Part shown: piece after piece, positions 10,712 to 19,217 of the stretch
Numbering within the stretch: the stretch's first letter is position 1
Layout: each line of letters starts with the position of its first letter
Assembly: GCA_015852425.1 (NCBI GenBank)
Contig: JAAAIG010000065.1
Span: 60,070-79,286 of the forward strand
DNA length: 19,217 nucleotides
Source: Gryganskiella cystojenkinii
Lineage: Eukaryota > Mortierellomycota > Mortierellomycetes > Mortierellales > Mortierellaceae
Reading direction: 5' to 3'
Position numbers and translations under genes: made by a program
Notes under the pieces: model-generated
The model's input: the letters and a program-made list of their open reading frames with translations, nothing else
Told to the model about the DNA's origin: nothing
The model's database searches: none

Positions 10712-11170
10712 CAATCTGGTTGCATGCATTAGTGAGTTCTTGGTAAAGCATAGCCTAGGTCGACTCTCCAATATGTTTTCCCGTTGTTTATCATGGCTCT
10801 ATCCTAGTGTCCAGTTGGGTCCGTAGGCGGTCCTCTGCGATTTCCAGCCGACAGCTACTCAACAAAGAGAGCATGGCAAAGTACAAGAAAGAGAGCCTGG
10901 CTTAGAAAAAGAAAGGGAGCACCCTCGGCGCGAGACAAGTTGAGGATTCCACTCCTTTCATCTCCCGACCAGTCATCTAATTCACATTGTCATTCACTAT
11001 CGGCTTTCATCCTCAAGTTAGCCATCATTTACATTTTGTCATCTCTTTGGACACCTGGAGATTGCCACATTGCCCAAACAGCTGTCCTCTTTGGCAGTGA
11101 AGCTCGTCCGTCTCTTTTCCAGACCGGTCTCCTGTTTAAACGATCGGTTATAGTCGTCGACAGACCAACA
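10712..11170 (+). other. Spacer and probable promoter of the NACHT gene
   Basis: No coding sequence is recognised. The stretch separates the decayed gene from the first leader intron candidate at 11171. It has mixed composition with a C/T-rich portion at about 10945-11040 that could mark the transcription start. I see no repeat boundaries or target-site duplications. Confidence 0.35.
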
Positions 11171-12061
11171 GTAAGTTGGAGTGACATAGCACAGCATGTA
11201 ATAACAGTGTTGTGTGAGTATACAAAACTAATTGGTGTCAGTTAGGACGTCTGCCTTTATCTCGCACTATTACGGATATCTCACAAGTCATACCAAGCAG
11301 TCTCCAAAGAGTAAGTCGGGTAAGTCTCTATTGAACGAAGGGACTTATCTCTCTGGTATTGTCGATTTTATCGCTATCTTACAAATAAACTCATCTGGTG
11401 AAAATCAATCCTCTATCCGATCAAGCGCGTCGTCTTGACAAACAGCAGCAATCAAAACGAACAAAGTCAACATCCGACCAACACCTCACCAACTGTAAGT
11501 TGATGTACCAATCGAAGACGATGGAAAAGGCGATGTTTTCACACACAATTAACTGCGTTCTACCCCGCTTCATTGGTGGTAACTCATCGCACTCTATTAT
11601 CTATTCTCTATACTCTTCAGGAGGTGCACATTGCGTTCAATTCACAAAACCGTGTCACCAAGGTTTCAAGGTAACTGCTCGGACGGGAAGTAATCTGATT
11701 TTCTTTATTTTTCTCAACGTCGAGTAACAGGGTCGCTCTTTCTTCATTAGTTCACGCCCGCATCTCGCCGTTGTCAAGGCGTCCACGTCTCAAATAGCCA
11801 CATAAACTGCGTCGCGTAAGTTACCTCTCACGAACAAGACTCCAATATTAACGTCCATTCCCATAAACAGCCCATATCCACACACGCCATCTTGCGTCCT
11901 AACTATATTCAGCATTTGCAATCGCTTTACATCCCATCAAGCAAAGTCGCATTAGGCATTGTAAGTGTGTCTGTTTGTCACCTGCCGCTACTCCCTGACG
12001 TATCAACCTTCTCGGGCCTGAAATTAATCTTACCCCTTCCCGTGTGCTCACTACCTAGCAG
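11171..12061 (+). other. Intron-rich 5' leader of the NACHT gene
   Basis: Six intervals look like short introns, five with a GTAAGT donor: 11171-11245 (or -11241), 11311-11445 (second GTAAGT at 11320), 11495-11620, 11671-11750 (GTAACT donor), 11816-11870 and 11961-12061. Each ends in a plausible CAG or TAG, and most have an A-rich branch-like motif. The intervening exons would be only about 50-90 nt. With the last intron removed, the frame of the ATG at 12078 meets a TAG in the exon 11871-11960, so these small exons appear to be untranslated. The last two intervals are the best supported; the others are inference. Confidence 0.5.
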
Positions 12062-12077
12062 ATCACGCAGGGACAAC

Positions 12078-15000
12078 ATGTTTGAAAGCAAAGTGTCATC
12101 CAAGAGAAGTCCACTTCCGCCGCAGAGAGAGCTGGGGCTTGTCAAAATTTATTTGGAGCAAGGCCGCACCGCCAGCAAGGAACGGAAACACGATATCGCG
12201 CTTGTGCTATGTGAGGAGGCGGAGGCATCGTTATCCCAAATGAAAAAAGGTGTAAGAGCCGCCGAGGCCGTCCAGGACGTCACGGACCTGCGCCATGGCA
12301 TCGCTTGCGCTTTTTTAGAGCTCAGCAAACTCCTGGATGAACTGAAGAAGCCGAAAAGAGCAAAGGAGAACTACAAGAAGGCGCATGAGTGGGGATACAC
12401 CGAGGTAGAGAAGTTGTCCATCTCATCTCTGCGGTCCCTTGAGGGCTCGGCTTCTACTACAGCTCAGCCGTCACTCAAGACCACCAAAGCAGCCCAACCG
12501 ACACTCGAGACCTCCGTTTCCGTCGTGACTCAACTGTCCCTCGGCAGATCCGCTACCATCGATGTTGAGGTGTCAGCCATTGGAGACTTTTTTGCCCAGG
12601 ACAAATATCCGCCGGTGACCGAGTATAGCTTGCCGGAACCAGACGAACGCCTTGCGAATACGCACCAACTTGTCTATTGCCTTGGTCTTCTGAGGTCTCC
12701 ACCGTCGCCTGACGACCCTCATCAGGACTCTGCGCGAATCTGGGTTAAAGCAACACAGAACAACAAAGATGAGCAGGAAAGACTCAACACCTTGACGACG
12801 AACCTAGTTCGGGCATTCAGTCGTGATGAGCTGAAGGGTCCAACGGCTGTTGCAGAAGTCGCATGCATCGCCTCGTTCCTCAACAAGGACGATTTTCGAT
12901 ATCTACTTGAACTGTTCACCGACAGTATTGCGAAATCCACCTTGCTACATGTCAACTCTCTGGAAGGTCTTGCCAAGCTAGTGCAAGGTGCGAACGAGGG
13001 CTACCTCCAGGCGGCTGATTTGGTCAAGATCCTTGAAGTCCTCAACACCAACTTGCATACCACACACGATCAAACCCAGGACTACATTTATCAGCTCATG
13101 ATGGCAGTGTCACACGTCCTGGATGCCATGGCCGATTGCAAAGTCACGGGCTTGGATCGTGTCACTCTTCACGAGAGCCTCGCCGGGTACATGGAAAAGC
13201 TGAAGAACAGCAAGGACCCTCATATGGTGTACCTGGCCGCCTATGCCTTTCAGGCACTGGAGTGTGTGCCTGACAACGAAAGCCCCTGGCAGGCCACGAA
13301 ACGGCGGACAGAAAATATTATGCAGGGCGTCTTCGGTGTGGTGAAGGCAGTGAAAGGCCTGGACGTCAATAGCTTTCTGGAGAGCATAAGGGATATCGAA
13401 GACGGACTGGATGGAGCGGTCAAGGTCTTCAAAACTCTCAAAGATGGTTACGACAGCGTTGCTGCACTGGTAGACAGTGGACAAAGCCTGTTTGAAGCCC
13501 TAAAAGACGGTCTCAATTTTGATCGCCAACGCTCCTGGTATTCCCTTTTGCGAGGCACAGACAGGGTCATTCGGGACGGCCAACTCACCAAGTTTAGAAC
13601 CCTCGTCCTCGAGGCTCCATGCCGACGCAGCCTTGCCTTTCAGTGGGGAGTGTGCCAGCGCTTAGGTGATCTTGCAGCCAATCCAGCCTGGGATGCAGAG
13701 TCTCGCGAGGACGCTCTGGAGTTCTTGGCCGAGATCTACCAGAATGATGCCGTCTGGGGCTATCACGAACACGTCAAGCAAAAGATTTTGGATATCTTAT
13801 TGCACTTGCAGCAGCAGTCAGACAACGCCTTTCAAGGTATATGTGTGTCATGAAGATCTAATGTAACAATCAATGACATTGTCAATGACCACGAGACAAT
13901 GGCATGAACGGCGATCTAACAGCGTTTGCATGTTCATCTCTATTTTCTCTAGTGTTTGATAGCGCAATTGCTAGAAGAGTGCTGCAGAGACTGAAGCACA
14001 ATGGCGGTACGACGAAGCAAACCCTGTACAATAATTGTCTAGATCAAGGCCCAAGCCAATACCCATTAAAAACCTCGCGGCCACAATTTGCAACCCTGAC
14101 CTTGCTGGATCGCGTCCAGAACAAGCCAGATGTCGAGGAGGATTTGCGAAAGCTGAGGCAACAGAGACTGAAAGAGCGAGGAGATGCACCCTATATCCCT
14201 CCCCGAGCGAAGGCCAACCTGAGAGCGTCAGATGACGTCCTGTTTGACTTGACGGAGGAAGTGGAGAAGTTCCTGGCTGGCGACAAGAAGGTATTGCTTC
14301 TGCTTGGCGATTCTGGCTCTGGAAAGTCGACCTTCAACCAGGCTCTCGAATGCGACTTGTGGGGTGTCTACAAGAAAAAGGAGGGTCGGATCCCACTATT
14401 TATCAACTTACCCGCCATTGACAAGCCGGAACGGGATCTGATTGCCAAACAGCTCCGAAAGGCAGAGTTCACTGAGCCCCAGATCAGAGAGTTAAAGCTC
14501 TACCGCGAATTCATCTTGATCTGTGATGGGTACGACGAGAGTCAGCAGACCCACAACCTGTACACGAGCAACCGGCTGAATCGGGAAGGCGAGTGGAAGG
14601 CTCAAATGGTGATCAGTTGCCGAAGCGAGTACCTTAGTCTTGACCATCAGGATCAGTTCCAGCCAGTAGATCTCAACCACCAAGCGAGGCCATTATTGTT
14701 CCAAGAGGCGGTTATTGCACCATTCTCAGCGAAACAGGTTCAACAGTATATTGATAAATATGTTGCCATGACGGAGCCGCTCTGGAACGCCAAGGACTAC
14801 TCAGAAGCTCTCATTCAGATTCCCAGCCTTCGAGACTTGGCCAAGAACCCTTTCATGCTCACACTGACGTTGGAGGTCTTGCCTCGCGTGGTGGATCTGG
14901 AAGAGACGCACTCAGCCACCCGAATAGCCAGAGTCGAATTATACGACCACTTTGTTGAACAATGGTTAGAGCGTGGCAAAAAGCGATTAGCGGAGAAAAC

Positions 15001-18000
15001 TTCGTCTAGCGAGGAGCGTCGGGCTTTTGAAGTCTTGGTCAAGGAAGGCTTTACAGAGAACGGCATTGCCTTCTTGAAGGACCTGGCAGTGGCGATCTAC
15101 GAATTTCAGTCAGGAAACACTGTGGTAGAATACAAACGCTTTGTTAACAAAGGGACATGGAAGGACGCATTCTTTGGTCGAGATTATGAGAAACAGGTTC
15201 TACTTGAGGCCAGTCCGCTGACCCGCAGCGGCAATCAGTACCGGTTTATTCACAAATCGCTCCTGGAATATTGTGTCGCCAGGGCAGTCTTTGAAGCTCG
15301 AGAGACAGGTAGTGACGGTGGATGGACATCAACATTGCTCGATCGAAGGATGCCGAGTCAAGGGTCGAGCCTTGAGAGTCAAGATGGTCATAGGGACAAA
15401 TCACCCGCTGCTGCACTTAATGTGCTCGAATCCGTATTGACGAGGATCAATTTTGCTGGTGAGTCATCGATTTTGCAACTTTTGGAGGAACGAGTCCAAC
15501 TAGACCCTGCCTTTGAGAAGAGGTTATTCACGGTTCTCGAACGGTCGACAAAGGACAAGACGATGCGCCTGGCAGCAGCCAATGCGAGTACGATACTGAA
15601 TGTTGCTTGTCCAGTCATCAAATACGAATTACCGGAACCAGATCAACGCATCATCAGCACCTCTCAACTCCGGTATTGCCTCAGTTTGTTGCCAAGTCCG
15701 AATTCCTCTACTCAAGCCCTCGATGAAACCGAACGTGCATGGTCACAAGCCACAGTCATGGATCTCGACGAACAGACGCGACTGCGGAAGTTAGCAGCTG
15801 AGCTTCTGGCAGGTTTTAGTCGCGATGACCATAAGCTGGAAATCTTAGTCGCCGAAGTGGTGTGTATCGTACCAATCCTCGATCAAGAACAGCTCAAAAG
15901 GCTGCGCATGGACTTTATTGGCGGTATCAGGGAGGACCGGCCCCATATGGTCGAAGGTCTGGCGCAATTGATGCTGCAAGCCACACCAGGACACCTCAAT
16001 ACTAAGGATCTTGCTGAGATATTGGAGGCTCTCAGACACCGATTACTAGATGTCGTGCAACCATCAGGGCAGCATGTTTACAAACTAGCGCTGGCAGTGT
16101 CACACATTTTGGATGCAGCGGCTGACTGTCAAATCAAAGGCTGTAACTATGGACAGCTTCTCGAGTCCTTCTCCATCTATTTGAATAGGCTGAAGGGCAG
16201 CATAGACCCATATCTTGTGTATCAAGCGGCCCATGCCTTTCAAGCATTGCTTTATGCCTCAACCGATAAATCCGTAATGCATATCGTACCCTGGCACGCG
16301 ATTAGGGCGCCACAGTACAATGCAGGACTCGCGAGAGATACCAAAGATCGGGACCTCGAATGCTTTGTTGAGGGACTGTCATACGGACAAGGACTGCCTG
16401 CAGCCAATATAGATCAGGGCAACATCCCATACCAGACGGCGACGTTGCTAGTGGAGAGTGGGAAGTCCTTTCTAGACTCCATTGAAGGAAGCTTCAAAGA
16501 TAAGAGCATGTGGTATCCTGCACTACGCGGAGTAGACACGTTGCTGCAAGGAGGACAGCTAGCAAGATCCAAGAAACTAATCTACAGAGTGCCCTGCCGC
16601 CGTGATCCTGCCTTCCAATGGGGAGTATGCCAACGACTCGGGGACCTCGCGAGCAATTCTCGCTGGGATGAATTTACGCGCCAGAATGCTGTCACCTTTT
16701 TAGGCGAGATCTACGTGGATGATGCGCAATGGGGCCAGAATACCACTGTCAAGAAATGGATCGTTAATATCCTCACCCATTTGAAGGCCTCGACTAAGAG
16801 CCCAGTAAAGGATCGCGCCGGCGTGCTTCTTCAAGAGCTAGAAAATAATGGCGATGCAGCGAAACGCGCTCTGTTTCAGCTCAATGATGGTACTGCCTTG
16901 TATCCATTGACGGTTGCCTTACCCCAGACGACGTCGTCACTCTTGCTCGATAGCATTCAGAACAGGCCTGATGTTGAAGCCGACTTGCAACGATTGAAAG
17001 AGCAGCGACTGAAGGAACGGAGTGACGCCATCTATGTTCCTCCGCAAGCCAAGGCTAGTGTTCGAGCACAAGATACGGATCTGTTCGACTTGATGGAAAA
17101 GGCCAACAAGTTTCTGGACGATATGGACCAAAAAGTCTTGCTCTTGCTCGGCGAAGTTGGTGTGGGAAAGTCAACGTTCAAAATGGAACTCGAGTCTCAG
17201 TTATGGAGCAAATACGAAAAGAGAATGGGCTCTATCCCACTCTTCATCAGCTTGCCTACCATCTTCCGGCCTGAACAGGAACTGATCGTTAAGCAGCTAC
17301 GAAAGGTCGGGTTTGAAGAGTCACAGATTCGAGTTTTGAAGGAGCGCAAGTTCGTGTTGATCTGTGACGGATACGATGAAAGTCAGCGAACCCACAACTT
17401 GTATATGAGCAATCGGTTTAATCAAGAGGGCGAGTGGAAGGCCCAAATGGTGATCAGCTGCCGAAGCAAGTACATCGGTCTTCACTACCAGGACGCATTC
17501 TGGCCTGGTAATCGCCACCAGTTTCAAGAAGCAGTGGTCATGCCCTTCAACGCTAATCAAGTCAATGAGTACATCAAGAGCTTCGTCCTCCTCAAGAAGT
17601 CACTCTGGAGTGCTGATAAGTACATCAATGTGCTGGAACATATTCCAAGCTTGAAAGACTTGATCAAGGACCCGTTCCTGCTGACGTTGTCACTAGATGT
17701 GCTGCCGCGCCTGATCGATCCAAATCAAACGATCAATTCCGCCGCGAAGGTCACTAGAACGGCGCTATATGACGAGTTCCTGGAGCAATGGCTGGAACGC
17801 GGCAAGAAGCAGCTCGCGGACAAGGACCTGAGCGCACAAGAGAAGAAAGCCCTGCAAAGTCTTTCGGACGACGGATTCGCGCGGAATGGTATCGATTATT
17901 TAAAGAGACTCGCGACAGAGATATACAACAAGCAAAATGGCAATCCAGTCATCAAGTACTCGCGTCTTGATGATGTGGGGTCATGGAAGGACGCGTTCTT

Positions 18001-19217
18001 CGGTAGCGAGGACGACAAGCAGTTGTTGCGTGATGCCTGTCCGTTGACACGGAGCGGTAACGAATTCCGTTTTATCCATCGATCATTCTTGGAGTATGGG
18101 CTGGCACGTGCAGTATTTGATCCACAAAATGGAGGCATCGTTTTACCGACAGAGATGTTGAAACGTCGAGGCAGTGCGTATAGCTTCGAGATGGAAAGCG
18201 CTCTGGAGGATATGGATGTCTCGATCGCACAAGGTCCCGATGACAGGTCTCCACTGTTTAGGAGAAGCTTTGTTGGCGAGCCCTCGGTTCTGCAGTTTCT
18301 AGTAGAACGCGCGAAACAAGGACCTGTGTTCAAGTACCAACTTCTCGAATTCATTGAGTCTTCCAAAGTTGACAAGAAATGGCGTACTGCAGCAGCCAAT
18401 GCCATCACGATTTTGGTCAGAGCCGGCGTAAACTTTAACGGGGTAGATTTGAAAGGCGTACAGATTCCACAAGCGGATCTGAGTGGAGGCCAATTCGATT
18501 CGGCTCAGCTAGAAGGGGCAGATTTGAGGAAGGCCAATCTTCGCAATATTTGGCTGCGTCAGGCAAACTTGAGCAGGGCGCAGATGGCAGGCGTGCAGTT
18601 CGGAGAATGGCCGTATTTACTGCAAGGCAGTGAGGTACTTTGCTGCTCTTATTCACCGAACGGTGAAACCTGCGTCCTTGGCCTTAGAGATGGTACGGTC
18701 AGCGTGTATGATACCATAACTTGGGCTAAAACCAACACCTTTCAAGGACATGTCAACCATGTTACGAGCGTGTTGTATTCTCCTAGCGGTCACCAGATCG
18801 CGTCGGGTAGTCTGGACAAGACGGTGCGGCTGTGGGACACGCTTACTGGTACACCTGGCCCCATCCTGACCGGCCATACCGATAGTGTTACGAGCGTGGT
18901 GTATTCTCCCAGCGGTCACCAGATTGCGTCAGGCAGTTTGGACAACACTGTGCGGTTGTGGGACACCGAAACCGGTGCACTTGGCTTCATCTTACATGGC
19001 CATACCGACGTTGTTACGAGTGTGGTATATTCTCCCAGCGGTCACCAGATTGCGTCAGGCAGTCGAGATAAGACAGTGCGGCTGTGGGACACGCTTACCG
19101 GTTCACCTGGCCCCATCCTGACCGGCCATACCGATAGTGTTACGAGCGTGGTGTATTCTCCCAGCGGTCACCAGATTGCATCAGCCAGTTTGGACAATAC
19201 AGTGCGGTTGTGGGACA
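12078..19217 (+). CDS. Tandem double-NACHT STAND protein with pentapeptide and WD40 repeats (3' partial)
   Basis: Exons 12078-13836 and 13953 onward give at least 2341 residues, with no stop before the window edge. The start is the first ATG in frame (MFESKVSS), since the open frame upstream has no ATG. Residues ~15-115 are helical and TPR-like. Residues 127-165 are a Thr/Ser-rich linker with three imperfect AQPSLKT-type repeats. Then come two homologous units, each an alpha-helical module plus NACHT. Unit 1 has Walker A GDSGSGKST (705-713) and Walker B LICDGYDE (D778). Unit 2 has GEVGVGKST (1653-1661) and LICDGYDE (D1725). Both carry CRS-(E/K)-Y, QWLERGKK and FIH(K/R)S(L/F)LEY motifs typical of NACHT modules. 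Residues ~2081-2137 are pentapeptide repeats and from ~2145 WD40. NACHT STAND proteins use NTP binding and oligomerisation to switch on a response after ligand binding by their repeats. Cytosolic location and a nonself-sensing role are inferred. No HET, Goodbye, PNP-phosphorylase or lipase effector domain is recognisable. Confidence 0.9.
13837..13952 (+). other. Coding intron in NACHT unit 1 (116 nt)
   Basis: Donor CAAG|GTATAT, branch-like CTAAC at 13916-13920 and acceptor TTTCTCTAG. Splicing joins NAFQ to VFDSAIARRVL in frame. Without it, translation stops at TGA 13851-13853. The joined sequence continues the homology with unit 2, which supports the model. Confidence 0.88.
14306..14332 (+). 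other. Walker A (P-loop) of NACHT 1
   Basis: Encodes GDSGSGKST, residues 705-713, preceded by KKVLLLL, a hydrophobic beta strand. Lys711 and Ser712 are the expected nucleotide-binding residues. The matching Walker B starts at about 14510. Confidence 0.95.
15623..18433 (+). repeat. Internal duplication, unit 2 (helical module + NACHT 2)
   Basis: This copy starts at YELPEPDQR and ends where the pentapeptide repeats begin. It is homologous to unit 1 throughout but lacks the coding intron. It has also diverged in the stretch equivalent to residues 416-479 of unit 1, where the GVVKAVKGLD-type helices are not preserved. Walker A and B remain intact. Confidence 0.9.
17150..17176 (+). other. Walker A (P-loop) of NACHT 2
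   Basis: Encodes GEVGVGKST, residues 1653-1661, preceded by QKVLLLL. Lys1659 is present, so this second NTPase also looks competent. Its Walker B Asp codon is at 17366. Confidence 0.95.
18434..18604 (+). repeat. Pentapeptide-repeat segment
   Basis: About eleven consecutive A(D/N)LXX-like units cover residues 2081-2137, for example FNGVDLKGVQIPQADL and GADLRKANLRN. Such repeats form a right-handed quadrilateral beta helix. They lie directly between NACHT 2 and the WD40 array, so they may act as a rigid spacer or as part of the sensor. Confidence 0.85.
18626..19217 (+). repeat. WD40 repeat array (incomplete at window edge)
   Basis: One divergent repeat (18626-18745) is followed by units of exactly 126 nt (42 residues) at 18746, 18872, 18998 and 19124, the last cut by the window end. 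Each has GH...VTSV-YSPSGHQIAS-S--D-TVRLWD. The units are almost identical at DNA level. They would form part of a beta-propeller used for ligand recognition, and more blades must lie beyond 19217. Confidence 0.95.

Larger units (their letters stand above)
12624..15622 (+). repeat. Internal duplication, unit 1 (helical module + NACHT 1)
   Basis: The unit runs from YSLPEPDER (residue 183) to just before YELPEPDQR (residue 1144). Matching landmarks with unit 2, in order: (L/I)(F/V)-PCRR--AFQWGVCQRLGDLA (Cys 515 versus 1468), RPDVE/KPDVE with RLKERGDA/RLKERSDA, Walker A, LICDGYDE, EGEWKAQMVISCRS, QWLERGKK, PLTRSGN, and the AAAN motif at 15572-15583 versus the same motif at 18389-18400. Offsets between copies are 939-961 residues, with small indels. 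Confidence 0.9.

Noticed and set aside
11892..12077. N-terminal extension of the NACHT protein in the open frame before 12078
   Set aside because: No ATG occurs in that part of the frame, and it is crossed by a good intron (11961-12061). After splicing, a stop precedes the ATG at 12078.
13837..13853. Protein ending at TGA 13851-13853, giving a separate helical protein upstream of the NACHT gene
   Set aside because: A clean donor, branch site and acceptor join it in frame to the NACHT exon, and unit 2 shows the same helical module continuous with NACHT.
1..19217. tRNA, rRNA, CRISPR arrays, transposon terminal repeats
   Set aside because: I looked for tRNA B-box-like motifs, regularly spaced repeats and inverted termini; the few GTTCGA matches had no A-box partner and no repeat pattern of those kinds was seen.

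Overview
The window looks like genomic DNA of an early-diverging filamentous fungus, most plausibly Mucoromycota/Mortierella-like. The reasons are short GT-AG introns with CTAAC-type branch sites, long pyrimidine-rich leaders, a fungus-specific Skn7-type regulator with large glutamine tracts, and a very large NACHT/WD40 protein. The taxonomic placement is inference; no rRNA or other marker is present. All supported genes lie on the + strand.

Layout. (1) 1-3916: no recognisable gene. It is rich in homopolymers and pyrimidines, and the part nearest 3917 is probably promoter and 5' leader of the next gene. (2) 3917-8007: a six-exon SKN7/prr1-type gene of 996 codons plus stop. It encodes an HSF-type DNA-binding domain, a coiled coil, a response-regulator receiver domain with a complete phospho-acceptor site, and three large polyQ blocks. 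Its first intron is 633 nt, begins with GC instead of GT, and splits the DNA-binding domain. (3) 8008-8487: 3' UTR and intergenic DNA. (4) 8488 to about 10711: a decayed multi-exon gene of unknown family with many stops and frameshifts. Its last part resembles a kinase catalytic region whose HRD and DFG motifs are ruined. (5) About 10712-12077: promoter and leader of the last gene, with a chain of up to six intron-like intervals ahead of the ATG. (6) 12078 to the window end: a STAND-type protein of at least 2341 residues, open at the 3' edge.

The last gene is the notable object. After a TPR-like N-terminus it contains two complete, homologous units of roughly 940-960 residues. Each unit is an alpha-helical module followed by a NACHT NTPase with its own Walker A and Walker B. 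Only the second unit runs on into pentapeptide repeats and then WD40 repeats, which are nearly identical at DNA level and appear to have been copied as two-blade dimers. One coding intron interrupts the first unit and is absent from the equivalent place in the second.

The two intact genes have no evident shared pathway. SKN7 is a conserved stress/osmotic phosphorelay transcription factor. The NACHT gene belongs to the fungal NLR-like repertoire (nonself recognition or regulated cell death by family analogy) and sits next to gene debris, as is common for accessory regions.
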